Counted from the first letter of the stretch, positions 48,892 to 62,119 are shown. The stretch: 64,000 nt of DNA from Varroa destructor (GCF_002443255.2 NW_019211454.1:8888248-8952247), one strand, 5' to 3'. Made by a program: numbers and translations. The notes: generated by a model from the letters alone, not told the origin.

Positions 48892-51800
48892 ACGGGGTGT
48901 TGTGAAGTGGTAACATAATAGCCGCTGAATTCTTGCTTTGTCTCTTGGTCAACTGAAGAAAATCTGCGAAAGGATTTTAGATATATGAATCTACGCGTCA
49001 AGATGAATCGTCGTACACTTCCATTGACAAATCTCCTATTCGGCTGCATCTATAGTAACGAATGGACAAACGAATGGATAACTTTACATTGGATAGCCTG
49101 GATAAGCCCCTTACTTAATGGTGAGTCATGTATATAATGAAAAGAGATTGCGGCCACCATAGGTACACCAGAGCAGATGTTCACTATAATTTTATCGGTC
49201 TATGACTTATTTAAAGTATAATTAAATATATTATTATTATTATTTGAGCGTTTTAATATTGTTAATAAGGAGCGCTAGCTTCAAAAAAAATTTTAGCGTT
49301 GCGAATATATCCGAGACTAATCTGCTTCTATTGATTTATGATACGCAATACAGTGGGCTCTGCTGGCCATTCTCGTCATATTCGTATGTGCCTACCAAAG
49401 TGAGCAGTTCTGAATCGCTGATGGTAAAAACAATCCGTCCGTCGAGCGGTAGCCTAACCATGATTTTGAGGTATTTCTGAAACAGGCTTTTTTTTCTACT
49501 TAAATACGTCAGTTGTTCACTGTTATATTCAAGAGGTGCTTAGTGAGATAAAAGTAATGTGTGTACCCATTCTAAGGAGCGTCCACCGTTTTCATGATTT
49601 TCCTTTGATTTATTACGTCTGCCTATAATCTCAGACCTATTTACCCACTCGTCTCGTCTCTGTTTGAGTGATTAGTATCATTTATAAATTCGTGTATGGA
49701 CTACAATGCTATCGTGCAAGCGACGTGTAACCAACAGATACTACAGATATCTTACAAATATCTGTTTTTGTTTTAAAATACAACATATTTTCTAAGTTCG
49801 ACCTCAGAAGCAAGCGCTGGTTAAGCCTGCACGTAACCTGATAAAAAACTACATTAAATTCGCGCTATCTAATCCCCGCTGTTTGTACATTCATACAATG
49901 CAATAATATAGGTATCCCAAAAAAGACTTCGCACTTGTACTATTCAGACGGACCCGCTTTCCAGCATAAATCGCAAGAAAAAATCATAAAGAAAACCAAA
50001 TCAATACTAGGGGCACCCCGTGTAGGGCAACCTGGGATGGATGGCATCGTGAAATATGTCATCTTGCCAGTTATGTTAGAAGGCCGGAAGGTAATGTACA
50101 TAGGTTCTGTGCAGCACGAATTAATTATAGGTACCTTATTGTATCCTACGAGCCAACGGCCTGAACATTAAGAGGATATACAAAGTTCCTTATAGTGTAT
50201 AAACTGTACTTCTGGCGAATGAACGTAATAGGTTAAGAAAGCACAAAACCAAATATCAATATAGACTAATGATGGCCTATAATAAGCATTGATTCAATTG
50301 CTGAATATTTTCTGGTTATCCATATTTAGCATGTCATCTGCACGACAGACACATACCCGACTCCGCTGGATGCCGAAGAACTCAGCTCACCGAAGCTTTC
50401 ATTGGTAAACGTTTTGTTTTCTCGAACTGGAAAGTGCTACTATGATTTTTCTCCTGATAAAGCGATAGTATCGCTCCTCAAGGAGCAAAGAGGTACTTTT
50501 ATTGACGCCCTAGCTCTAAAAGTATTTCATGGCCGCCTACACTGGATCACGGTAGACCCTGGATATTCAATAGTTTCCTTAATAGAACCGAAGATAAATG
50601 CCCATGAGAACTATTAGTATAGATATATTTCTACAGTATAGTCCGTAGAAGCTAAACACACGGTGTCACCAAAAAAGGGATGGCTTATATAATGAAGAAA
50701 AGAAGAATCAACAATCGAGCCTAAGTATTCATCGTTAAAAAACACGATCTACTGCTGTTTACTATCAAACAGAGCCGATAGCGACAGGCGCATATTCCGA
50801 TATCGTTAAAACTACGAAGTTACTAAGTACAAACGAAACATTTGAATAAGTTCTTGCTTTTGTGGATACAAGCCTAGATCATATTTTCGATTTTAGGAAC
50901 AGGAAGCACCTAAATAAGTTTGCCCATTAGTATTTCAAAGGACGCTACTTAAACGTACTCAAAGCGTGTAGAAATAGAAGCACGGTTACATTATATAAGC
51001 CCTGTGAATATCTCCCTTCCGTAGTATTTCATTACGCAACTTTGCAGCAGTAGAAAGTCGACATTAGTATAGAAACTATTATAAACAGGCTTTGATTCGT
51101 GCCTCAAATATTACTGAGTGGGCATTTCTACCCCCTGGTCATAACCAGTCCTCGAGTCAGGCAAGCTGTATGAATAGCCAGTAGAACCTTTCTTCATAGA
51201 GGATTATTGACCGAATAGAAGAAAGCCATAAATGCATTTACGTATGAAATCAGACCATTACTATAATGTATTTTAAACGTAGCGCTTAACTGCAATAGTG
51301 GGCATTTTTATTTTGAATGACCACAGTTTTAATTAGAAAAAATACACAACACTTTACCATTAAGAAGATCATATAAAATAAGCACAACAGAAGAAAATTA
51401 CGTATATATACAGTGTTGTTAGAAGAAAATTAACCATTGGTAAAGACTAATATACTTGACGTTGCCGCGGTACCTGAGGTTCTATAGTTTACCATTTGAG
51501 CTCAGATGTAAATAAGGTAATATCGATATTTTCATTGTATTAGCCCCCCTTTGAAACATTGGACTTGACGGTCTTTCCAACACAAACCTGAGCCAAATCG
51601 TCATGGGTCTATCTAGCTCACGTACGTCGACTTGATACCAATAGTGATTCAGACTGCCCGAATTGGCCGAAATCATACAGTCATTCATTGACGTTACCAC
51701 AACCAATCAAAAAGAGACATACCGCTAATTTACAGGTAACAAATTCTTATCGGAAAATCCTTTTTCCACATTTTAGCAATTTTTAACGCCGCGATCGTTG

Positions 51801-54154
51801 AGGTTTAGCTGTTATTTATTTTTTTTTTATGTATACACCTATATGTTCGAGTACAATTGCATTCGAATCGTCCTTAAGAACCGAAATTTTACGGTGTCTT
51901 CGCACTTGACCACTGCGCGTAAGCGTTTGTATTACTTGATAAGACGTAAAAATATGTTTCATTAAATCACGCAGTAGTTCTAAAGCTTCAACTTAGGTAA
52001 TTGTCCAAATTACGATTAATTCATAGTAATCAGCTTGTGTAACTTAGCCTCGAAAGCAACAAGCTAACAAGAGAAGAGCTTATCAGTCCACCGAGTCCTC
52101 CTTATAACTAGCCCTGACTACAGATTGCGAATCTTTACGACATTGGATAGAAAGATACGTTTAGGATCGACGAACCCTGAGACCGATTAGTGCCTTATAT
52201 AGATCACGAATGCTCGACTTCCCATAAGCCAATGTCGCCTCCTTCCTTCTTCTCAAGGACGAATCATATAGGCCTTCTGAAAACAACCACAACAGATGAT
52301 TTATACGTGACAAGCTGAGGAACCAATCATCCGTCGACTTGTTCTATTAGTAAAACGTGTGGTTATTGAAAGACCTTCACACAGTTCTTGTCTGCAGTAA
52401 TTATGATAACGGGAAGACATTTGTGACGCCATCCGCCGCTCCTCATATCACCAACGAAGCAACCTATTTCGAACCATACGCTTCTTTAGTAGATAATGAT
52501 TATTTCATATTTTATACCTATATTTATTGTATGGGGCGGTTACATCGGTCAAATCAACATGCTTTTCTCCATTTGATAAAGGTCGAATAATAAACAACGT
52601 TCCGAGCACTGTCCCTAATGCATTTATGATTCCGCCTGTGGTATACCAACATCGATAAATGAGCAAAAACTTATCGTTTCAACAACACAGGAACTATATT
52701 CGAATCAAGCGAGGCTACGAAAACCTTAGTTTGGGAGTTTAAAACTTTTAAGATTTCCACCTGACATTATTCTGCCGCCGTACATCTGCCTATCCATGTA
52801 CCCAAGTTATCTTAGCACGTACCCACCGTTTCGCGGTATTCAATGCGATTATAACATATTGTGGCTAGGGCAAAATGCAAACGTGAAGACTCTCTCCAAC
52901 GGCAGTTGTTCTCCCATTTTGTCGTGCTCACCGTGCCTGCCTATCATTCGAATGGATATTTCAACTTTGTTGCTCGCGCAAAGTTGCCGTTTCTTGTTTT
53001 GGACCAATGAGAAAGTGCAAACAAGACACAGGTCAAAGTATCTCGAGCGCATCTCATCGAGAAGAGGCAACATGGCCACCGAAGCGTTGTATCTTATGCT
53101 GCTATGCCGTCATCAGATTTACCGCGACCAGTTGGCGACTACCGGGTCACAAAGCTACCCATTGGAAAGCGTATTAAGCGAACGCTAATAGTGGTATATG
53201 GTAGAAACTATTTCACCATTTGTCTGCGTACGGGTGAGGGCGTTGCCAATTACAGAGGTAATGAGAAAATCACTGTGCTTTTTTTTGTTTTTTTATCTTC
53301 GACATTAAAACGAGGGAATAATCAATCTGTCTGGTGACAAACAGTCAGGTCGGCCAGAAATACACTAACGGTTGACCCGGTTCGACTGGATATTGTTACT
53401 GTGCCATTGTTATTATCGTGTAGCTTAGTAGGCTAAAAATTACGTTCTCATTTGATTGATTTTGTATAGTTATGGTGCCTGCCGTTAGTTATCTGGGTGT
53501 GCTTTAACGGAGACAGCATTTGTCACATGATTGTATTTCTTTGCCTGGTCATCTGATGAGGGTACGTATGTGTGTGTGTATGAAGGACAGGACTACACTT
53601 GTCCTGTACGGTTGGGCTTGCTAGTGGACAGGAACATGGGTGTACTGCGAGTTACGTTAGAGTAAGATATACAGGGCAGGCGGATTTGTGTTGCTTTTAA
53701 CAGCATACCCCGTTACAGTGGGCTCCCGAAAAGCTACTGATATCAAAGAGTTGTTATTGCAGCGCTTGACAATTTCATGAATAGCATCTTAATAAATGTG
53801 TACTTTGTTTCGTCGGTTTCAAATAATGGTCAAGGCCACCATGACCTGGAAGTGCATAGTTTTTGTATGTCTGTCGCAGAAGCATAGTCTCCAAATATAT
53901 TGTCAAATTTCTATTGCGCTTAGTAAACTAGTACTCCAGTGATGATAGAGTTTTGTCCATATAGTACCAGCGTAAAACTATAAACAGTATCAGCTACAAG
54001 ACGTGAAGTACTAACCCGCCAGAATGGCGCCGTCGGCCGCAGTTAAGTTATACTCTCTAAACATTTGCTTTATGTTTACTTTAGTCAGAGCAATCAACAC
54101 TTACAGACACCTTAATAAACATCAATCATTTCTATAGAGGTACACATGCATACG

Positions 54155-54186
<32 letters not shown>

Positions 54187-55817
54187 TGTATACATATATA
54201 TACATATGTGTGTGTCTAGCCAAACGTACCGGCATTTCAATTTTGGATTACGGTTTTTCGAAGCGTGCCCTGTGGTGAACGTAAACAAACCGGAAACGTT
54301 TCTCACTTTGAATAACCACTAGAGTAAATAGAGTATTTCACCTTGTCTCACATACATTGCGGATGATTGTATCGCCATGTTGTTTGGACGATTGACGTAC
54401 GGCGTATATTACAGGCGCGGATCATTCGAACTATGTATGAAGAACCGTTGTCACTTTTGAATTCCTTCATTATTTATGCGTTTTCTGTCCTCCCACGCGC
54501 TATCGAAACGGAGAATGCAGAAATTGTAGAAACTATGTGTTGCGCGTCATAGAGTTACTGAACGGTAGAATCGTATAAACTCGAATATAACAATATGATA
54601 CATTGCCTGTGCACGACGATAGTCTTCTATAGTGATTAATTAGCGACTTTAAACATGTTAGCGCAAGCACCGCCCTATAAAAAGATCCATATAATGTTAT
54701 CTCGTACTATTAGGTCAACGGCGGTTACGGCTGGCGATCCCCTAAGGCAGCTAATCTCTTGGAAGACATTTTCCAAAACGTCTTGTTTTCACCTGACAAG
54801 GTAAATATTAAATAACCCGCTCCAGGCCTAAGTGTCGTGGTCGCTCTTTTCAATTTACAGACGGCATTTTTTATCGTTTCTGATTCAGCCTAACAAGGAG
54901 GAAGCGTCTTGAAATCAAGCAAATGCACCTAGATTTCTGCACGCTTATTAACTCAAGCCCTTCCCCACGTCAACAGTTTGAGCTACAAAGATCGACATAA
55001 AAATTTTAAAAAATGCTTTACTATACTTCTGTCAACAAATAATATAGATGACAGTTTCCACATAATTATTGCCTGTTTTTTTTCATTGATTCTAAGATGA
55101 ATTCCGGTGTTAAATTGGGCTTCAGGACTGAATAAGCCAATAGCGCAGTGTGATTTTAGAATAATGTGCTCTAAATTTACTTTTGTTAAATCTGTTCCTT
55201 TATTGATACCATCACGCAATGATTAAACTGGGTCTGGGAAAAAAAGCAGCTATATTTGGAGCAGTATATTTCTCTTAAAAATGCTTCTGAGGATCTTCTT
55301 ATTTGAGCTTCGATAAGAAACTAAAATCGAAGACGACAGCAAGTATCCTTGATCTCAATTGACGGGTTCTTTGTGCAAAAGAAGAGTTAAATTAAAGTGC
55401 GATTTAGCCTGAACATGATCGCTTCTATATCGATCAATAGTTGTTTTTATATCTGGTAATGTCTTAATTTAGCATCGTTTCAGGCGATTGGTTCTTTTCC
55501 GTTCTTTTGAACGAATTGTGTTTGCGCCCGGTTTCGAACTTGAGCAATCAGTTCGCTATCCGTAACTTTAGCAAGTTAACACTTTATGACTGTGTCATCG
55601 GATTGCCTATTTCTTATCATTCATATATTGTAAACAACATCGACACAAAAAAGGGAGCTGTTTTCCAGAAAGAGATTTTTTTGACGGCCATTGTCAGATG
55701 ACGATGGTCATCAAGATAAGATTCACGGTCGAGTTAGTTACTTGATGTTCCTCCATGTTTTTTGATGCAGGTATAACAAGAGGCCACTTCTGAGATAAGC
55801 CCCCGGGGAGTTGCAAA
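48892..55817. other. Intergenic stretch between tRNA-Val and the amidase gene
   Basis: 7 kb. Contains an ATT trinucleotide run near 49230, an open island at 52860-53255 and an (AT)n-(GT)n microsatellite near 54155-54213. No promoter motif for the amidase gene could be singled out. Confidence 0.4.
54155..54213. repeat. Compound (AT)n/(GT)n microsatellite
   Basis: About 14 AT units, then interrupted ATAC/ATGT units passing into GTGTGTG. Confidence 0.9.
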
Positions 55818-56006
55818 ATGAATATGAGCTCGGTCTGGACATTCTTCTTTGAGGGGCTTTATTGTTTTCTGTTATTCACTTTCCATACGGTGAAGTTTCT
55901 GTGGCACCAAGGCGAACGAGACGGCAGGGGCAAGCTGCCTTCGATCAATAACCGAATACTCACCTATTCCGGAGTACAGATAGCTTCGCTGATTCGGAAA
56001 AAAATT
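55818..56006 (+). CDS. FAAH2: FAAH2-like exon 1: start codon and membrane anchor
   Basis: 63 codons ending in phase 0 at donor gtgagt. After Met it reads VWTFFFEGLYCFLLFTFHTV, a single hydrophobic helix, then a basic/polar stretch and LPSINNRILTYSGVQIASLI, matching LP...N..L..S...LA..IR of FAAH2. An additional untranslated exon upstream cannot be excluded. Confidence 0.87.
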
Positions 56007-59000
56007 GTGAGTACTGGTTTGTTATGGTCTGAAAGGCTTGTGAATAAAGCTGCGGGAAATGACTAAAGAAACGAGAACAACGACCACGGATCGCTGGTTC
56101 CGTTCCGTTATATTTTCAAGATATAATGGACTAAAGCAATCTATAGCATACAATTATCTCAACAGAATGCAGAATTTATGAGAGTGTTTAACATTAAAAT
56201 GGGATATTGGACTAGGCGTACAAATGAAATGTGCGTCTTTGAATTTTATGCATGATGTCCACTCGATGATGTTCGATGAAGCTCAGTAACTTCAGTGGAT
56301 TTTGTCCGGATATCGTCATTTAGCGAACTTTTTGGTACGACCGAGATTAAAATAGTACCAAAACACGCTTACGCAAAGTTTCACTTCGAAATCACGAATG
56401 TTGAAGTCGGGTGCATAGACTTCATATAGTGAACCTGGACAATAGTCACTGGAGTAATATTTACGTAGACACACATTACTAATAAACGATATGAACATTT
56501 TCCGTTTTTGGTTTGAATTGTTAAAGATGAAAAATTATTGTGATGTTGCCTGATTTTACGAATATCTGTACAAACACAATTTTCATCTTCGCTCAACAGC
56601 GAGGCACATTATTTGTGAAATAAAACAAACGATGTGTTACGCGATGGCAGGGAGTAGTCGTACGATGTATATCAATGTACATATATGTATATACAGTTTG
56701 AGACCTTGCCTAAAGAATGCCTCGTAACATAGTAGATTGCCACCGGGGGTTCGATTCTAAGCTGATTCTTGGCTTTATTTTAGTCATGGCTCTCCAATCA
56801 ACTAATAACTATTTTTTTCTTTTTTTAAATGTTTGTGCATCAATGAAAAATCGCATAGATCACATCCGAAGAGGTCGTACGCGTTTTCATTGCCCGAATC
56901 GAACAGGTAAATCCGCTTCTCAATGCTGTGGTATCAGAAAGATTCGAACAAGCGCTAGAAGAGGCTCGACGAGCTGATGAACTCGTACGAAACTCGACGG
57001 CATCCCAGTTAGCCAAAGAAAAGCCTCTTTTGGGTGTGCCAATCACGACAAAGGAGTCAAATTCTGTTGAAGGTAGTATACGATTGTACATCAAGTATAT
57101 AATTGGTATTTAGAGATTATGAAGCCGCTAAAGCCAGCCAACTGTGGACATAGAGGCAACAATGAGCGCTGGACCAATTCGTGCCATTTGACATGACTCT
57201 GGTAACCTGTCATTTGTCAACAATGATTGTTTCCTCCTGTACAACATATACTGGGTAAACAGAACGAAGTATGCTGCGGCAGGTTTCATTTGCTAGTTAT
57301 GTACAACTACGCATAAGTGAACCTTAGTGACCTTAAGTAAAACTGTTTTGTCTCCCATACGCCGGAGCTTTTGTGCACTGGCTATGTAGACGTTCAAAAA
57401 ACATACCGATGTAGCGCCTTGCCTCGCCATTGTGCATACAAAACGATGCTTGTTTATCTCGTAATATAATCTAGTTCTTCGTACAGGGTCAGATACGTCG
57501 TATCAGCTATAGCTTTCCACGGTAACTAATTACATGACTAATAATTTATTCGGTTCAAATCAGATATAGTGGCTGTGAACAGTTGATAAGCCGGTATATC
57601 TATGACAATGATTGTATTGATAGATTGGCAGATGATAAAGATAATTCAAAACGAGTTAATTATAATAATCGCACGATTACGGATACATCCGTATCTCCAT
57701 GAGTGATTTCATCAACGGCGGCAAATCGCACCAGTATATTAAACAAAACCGTTAGATACCTATAGGATTCCGGGTCAAAATAGTTGAACTTAATTATCGT
57801 CTAGAAAAGAACACTGTCCCTTTAGGATGGTTAGTAACAACGATATGGCTGTGAAATCTCTGAAAACGAGACAATGCGAGACCTTTTGAAATTTCTTTCG
57901 CTTACTACCCTGTTGTGCAGGACAATGCGCAGATATCGGCTCAGTTATCCATAAGGGTGAACGGTCGCCGCAGGACTCCGTTTGCATTCGAATGCTTCGA
58001 TCCGCTGGGGCAATACCACTGTGCGTAACAAACGTGCCCGAAATGACGATGTGGATGGAAACGTCGAACTTGATTCACGGCACAACCAATAACCCATACG
58101 ACCTTCACCGCACCTGTGGCGGATCCAGTGGTAACTATACATTACACACACACGGAAAAAAAACGCCGTGATGGAAAACAACGAAAAACGCCAAAAGAGG
58201 AAAATGGATTTTGAAAACGGGCCAATTATACGTCGAGAGTCCAGAAATTCGCTAGCCATTATTAATAATGATGATCGAAGTAGTTAATGCAATTCACGTT
58301 TTTCCGGTCTCCTTCTGCTACATTTGACGCTGCTATAATCAGGAGGTGAAGGAGCGCTTCTCGGAGCAGCTGCTTCAGTTATAGGTGTCGGCAGTGACAC
58401 CTGCGGTTCGGTCCGGTTTCCGTCTGCATGGTGTGGCGTGTTTGGCCACAAGGTAATGAATACAGCATGAATTTCTGCTCCAAAATATTTCTTATTTCTA
58501 TATCTGGCCAGGGCATGTCCTATCAAAATAACTGTACAATTATACTGACAACTAGTTTGTCAAGGTCTTTGCACACCTTACAATTGAATGCGCAATGGAT
58601 AAAAGTTTAAAATGTTTTTTGTTAATTTCAAGATGGAAGGAGCCTAATTTAAATATCTGCTGGTATAATTTCTTTAGCCATCTGCTGAAGTAATCGATAT
58701 CCAAGGTCTCGTCCCGGAACCTGCGAAAGGTATGGCACCAATCGTATGCGTCGGACCAATGACACGATACTCAGAAGATCTTAGTCCTGTACTTCGGCTA
58801 CTTGCCCGAGATCCATCTAAACTACAACTTGACACGCCGGTATTCATTTGATCTTCCCTGTTTCGTTGCCTGAGCCTAATAGGTAGTTGAGTCAATTTCA
58901 CGTTAGTTGTAGGTTGTTAGTTGTATTCAGTTATATATCCGTGATCTGGACTGAGATGCATGACACGTTCTCGAAAAGAATATCTCTAGAAAACGTTTTA

Positions 59001-60716
59001 TCTTTTCGGTTATTTCTGGAAATCCGTCGCAGGTGGACATTTCTAGGTTGAACATATACTACATGGATGAAGAGGGCGCATCGTACTTTTCATGTGTTCG
59101 CTCTGACATGCGTTACTCCGTAAGGAAGGTCGTTTCACATTTAGCTGCAACGCACGGCTGCGAAATTCAGGAGATGCGACCTACCGAACTCTTTGCCGAT
59201 GGTTTCACTTTCTTTTTGTCGACGATGGAACGTCTTGGAGTGCCGCCAACGCGCTTCTTGTTCAAGTTGCCTCCTAAAGTGTGTTTATGTTTATTACGCC
59301 ATTATATATATATGTCCATATATATATATATACATAGAGAGAGAGAGAATGTTTTTCTAGCTTGTTTGCATCAAGCTTGTTGGATCATAGTTAATTTATT
59401 TTTATATGTATAGCATTAGCAAAGAGGTGGACAAATAAAATGTACAATTATGAACGACGGCATTGTAAGCACAAGCGAGACACAAAATGAGCTTAGAATG
59501 ATAATGGAGCTACTCTAGCGGATCCTGCAGAGGCCTGAACACTCTTAATAGGTTTCTACCTCAGAGAATATTTATATTATATATTCTAATGCTTGAACAT
59601 TACCAATGTCCAAAGGAGTTATCGGCCGTAAGCAACTTCTCGTTATCTAATTTGTAAAGGCGGTGCTGATTAATTATTAATTTGCTGATTTGCTTACTCG
59701 ATGTACTTGAAACCCGTTGCCTTTGCAGGGTATCAATCCAAAGCGGGAACTGTTCCTTAAAGTGGCCGGATTGTCCTATCATACGTTGGCTGCTATTCGA
59801 ATGTCGTGGATTGATAAACGATACCGCAAAAAGTGTTATGCCAGTAGGAGACGTCGGAACCTGGACAGACTCGAAGAGCTTGAAAGGAGGCTGAACGCCA
59901 TGCTCGGAGATAATGGGGTGCTCATATTTCCCGCGATGCTCAGTGCTGCTCCCTTCCATCATGCGGTAATCAGCACTTTAACGCAACACAATCAATTAAT
60001 ATATTTAGTCAGCCCCTTGCTGCAGGTTTTAATTAAGCCTAATTTAGACTGGATACAAAAAAAAAACCTAAATATATTCGACTAGCCAATAATTTTTCTT
60101 CTACACTCCAGCCACAGCTACACCCGTACGGATTTCTGAGCTTAATCGCGCCCTTCACGGTCCTTAAGATGCCTGTGACTATATGTCCGATCGGACTCAA
60201 CAATGAGCGAGTACCACTTTCCGTTGCTGTGGCATCCCGAAGGTAGAGACGTTAATGAACCCGTTGCAGTTTTAGGTGGAATTTTGATTTAAAATGGTTT
60301 GTCATAATTGGAGGTAAGCCGAAGAGCCAGTTATATTCAGTTCAAGGGTCACCGCCCAAGGTCGTTTTGCATATTTACGCTATTCGGTGACTCACTTAGG
60401 GCATATTCTATTTAATTGATCCTATAAAGCTAGCCGAAGAGCGGAAAGTAAAAGCATCATTTTTATGGGTAAGATGCACACTGAACAACCTAAAGATCGG
60501 AGCGAATCTCAACGCAAGCAAAGCAAAAGCACTTAGAAAAGTATTGCTTGGGGATCGCTATAGATTTCCTAATATACTTTCCTCTCTTTACTTGACTATT
60601 CCCTCAGGTTCAACGATCGATTGACGCTGGCCATTGCACGCGATCTCGAGAAAGCTTTCGGGGGCTGGAGACCTCCCTGCCCCTTAAACGTCTATGAAGA
60701 TACTGAAAGCAATTAA
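55818..60716 (+). CDS. FAAH2: Fatty-acid amide hydrolase 2-like amidase, 9 exons, complete
   Basis: An amidase-signature serine hydrolase that cleaves fatty-acid amides (anandamide- and oleamide-like lipids) to the free acid plus amine, anchored in a membrane. Exons: 55818-56006, 56859-57072, 57921-58130, 58343-58452, 58678-58839, 59033-59278, 59729-59965, 60112-60242, 60608-60716. Total 1608 bases, 535 residues plus TAA, close to human FAAH2. Residues about 5-27 form a hydrophobic membrane segment. The triad is visible: Lys128 in LLGVPITTKES, Ser203 in GGSSGGEGALL, and nucleophile Ser227 in DTCGSVRFPS, with the 24-residue Ser-Ser spacing of FAAH. The start ATG precedes the membrane segment with no better upstream Met. 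Oddity: Cys225 occupies a signature position normally Gly/Ala. Whether the true substrate is a fatty-acid amide cannot be told from sequence. Confidence 0.93.
56859..57072 (+). CDS. FAAH2: FAAH2-like exon 2: catalytic lysine
   Basis: It reads ITSEEVVRVFIARIEQVNPL, then LNAVVSERFEQALEEARRAD and LLGVPITTKESNSVEG. The I..VNP.LNAVV and LLGVP...KE motifs are diagnostic; Lys128 is the catalytic lysine. Acceptor catag, donor gtagta, ending in phase 1. The 852-base intron before it contains a long T tract and a weak tRNA-like B-box. Confidence 0.92.
57921..58130 (+). CDS. FAAH2: FAAH2-like exon 3: GGSSG motif
   Basis: It reads MLRSAGAIPLCVTNVPEMTM, then ETSNLIHGTTNNPYDL and CGGSSG, matching GAIPL..TN..E..MW.E..N...G..NNPYDL....GGSSGG. 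Ser203 is the bridging catalytic serine. Acceptor ttgtgcag, donor gtaact; phase 1 at both ends. Confidence 0.93.
58343..58452 (+). CDS. FAAH2: FAAH2-like exon 4: nucleophilic serine
   Basis: It reads GGEGALLGAAASVIGVGSDT, then CGSVRFPSAWCGVFGHK. Ser227 in CGSVR is the acylated nucleophile. The family usually has GGS(I/V)R, so Cys225 is a departure. Acceptor atcag, donor gtaatg; phase 1 to phase 0. Confidence 0.93.
58678..58839 (+). CDS. FAAH2: FAAH2-like exon 5
   Basis: 54 codons, phase 0 at both ends. It reads PSAEVIDIQGLVPE, then CVGPMTRYSEDLSPVLRLLA and KLQLDTP. These match P....P..G..P........GPM.RY.EDL.P.L.......LKLD of FAAH2. Acceptor tctttag; donor gtattc, forced because the frame closes three codons later. 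Confidence 0.92.
59033..59278 (+). CDS. FAAH2: FAAH2-like exon 6
   Basis: 82 codons, phase 0 at both ends. It begins VDISRLNIYYMDEEGA and ends FLFKLPPK, covering the variable middle of the amidase fold. Acceptor cgcag, donor gtgtgt. The intron that follows (450 bases) opens with an (AT)n-(GA)n microsatellite at 59303-59349. Confidence 0.9.
59303..59349. repeat. (AT)n-(GA)n microsatellite in an amidase intron
   Basis: Interrupted AT units followed by a run of GA units in the intron after exon 6 of the amidase gene. Confidence 0.9.
59729..59965 (+). CDS. FAAH2: FAAH2-like exon 7
   Basis: 79 codons, phase 0 at both ends. It reads GLSYHTLAAIRMSWIDKRYR, a basic helix, LERRLNAMLGDNGVLIFPAM and SAAPFHHA. 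These match G.S.HT.......E, LLG.DGV...P and .APYHH of FAAH2. Acceptor tttgcag, donor gtaatc. Confidence 0.92.
60112..60242 (+). CDS. FAAH2: FAAH2-like exon 8
   Basis: It reads MPVTICPIGLNNERVPLSVA, matching LPVT.CP.GL...G.PL.IQV of the family. The usual Gly before the P-L pair is replaced (NNERVPL). Acceptor ctccag, donor gtagag; ends in phase 2. Confidence 0.9.
60608..60716 (+). CDS. FAAH2: FAAH2-like exon 9: C-terminus and stop
   Basis: It reads RFNDRLTLAIARDLEKAFGG, then WRPPCPLNVYEDTESN and TAA. This fits the family end (.FND.LTLA.A..LE..FGGW..P). Acceptor cctcag. A possible AATAAA polyadenylation signal lies about 520 bases downstream (near 61236); another overlaps 61285-61290. Confidence 0.92.
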
Positions 60717-62019
60717 ACAACGAATTTTTTTTGCAGTAAATATGTCATACTGTTCGAACGACTTTGATTTATTTTGCCCTATATTGTTATGCTCAGTTCT
60801 GACGCGAATTGAAAGGTTGGAAAGAGAATCCACCGTTAAACCTTTGATGTAAAGCTAAAACGGAAGACTGTTCCAAAATTACCAGCTTGTAATGGTGCTA
60901 CGCTTTATTATCATCTAAAACGTTCTATTTTATTTTGTCGTGTCTCGCTATAGCTTCCCACGTATCGTAGGTGTTTGTAATATACACGAAAATGTTCACG
61001 CGGATATATCCCTCTGCAAAAAATCTTAGAAAAAGGCTCTGACTGTGACAGGACATTTCAGTGTTTAACGCCTATTCGGAATAGGATTCTGAGACCTTTT
61101 GAAAATAAGGAATTAAAAATTAATCGGTGTTTTTGGATTCCTAGACAAGTGTAAAGGGAGTGCAGCAGAACGTAGTAGAAGGCGTGTGGAAACGTCTATG
61201 CAGACGGTAGATTCAGGTCGTGAACGAGAATTAGGAATAAATCAAAACTGGGCGTTCACAGTGCACTATTGCAGCTCAAAGTTAAATAAAGGAAGACAAC
61301 TGGTAATAGAAATAAATATAAAGAACGAGTTATGGCTATTTGGAGGAATTGTATGCGTCATTTTCCATGCCGTCCCGGCTAATGCTTTAGAGCAAGCGAT
61401 ACTTATAAAATCGACGGCAATTTCTGCTATTGTATCATCTATTTCTCTACCTAGTGTTAACAATAATTAGGACCTCAAAAAAAAAACTGCTCATCGGAAG
61501 ACTGGCGAGATTACCTTCACCCTGTAATCAGACACTGCGTTAAGATACAGGCCATGTCGACTCTCTATAAAGAAAATATACTAATAAACCATTGCTTGAA
61601 TTCTGGTTCAGTCGACTGCTACCTCAAGTGTCCTTATTTGATCGGTAGACCTAGCGTCTGTGACCTACCGCCAACAACATAGCTTGTGTAGGTAAAAGAA
61701 AATTGATTTGTATTGAAAATAGTCAACTCCGAATCCAGGATATGAAGCGATTCTGTAGAGGATATATAGTGCCTATTTTATAGCTATTTCATGTGCGCTA
61801 TTTGCAGCCATTTTTCTTTTTGTCCTTTAACCAAAAATATCCCTAATTTCAAGCTTCATAATGAAATGAAGAAGTGTTTATGTTTACGTGAAGCCACTGC
61901 AAGCCATCACGTATAGTTCAAATTTTATACATCGTTCAATAACTCTCAAAGCATTTACGTCATTATTTATTAACGAACCACTCAGTGGTGAAAATATTTT
62001 TTTATTACTTAATTTATAT

Positions 62020-62119
62020 NNNNNNNNNNNNNNNNNNNNNNNNNNNNNNNNNNNNNNNNNNNNNNNNNNNNNNNNNNNNNNNNNNNNNNNNNNNNNNNNN
62101 NNNNNNNNNNNNNNNNNNN
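62020..62119. other. Assembly gap (100 N)
   Basis: Exactly 100 N, the usual placeholder for a gap of unknown size. Both open frames that run through it are artefacts. Confidence 0.99.

Noticed and set aside
54112..54306. Tyr/Ile-rich minus-strand open frame
   Set aside because: Produced by translation of the (AT)n microsatellite.
56840..57094. Minus-strand open frame over the amidase exon
   Set aside because: Shadow of FAAH2-like exon 2, which has clear homology on the + strand.
59600..59962. Minus-strand 120-codon open frame
   Set aside because: Antisense shadow of the amidase exon at 59729-59965.
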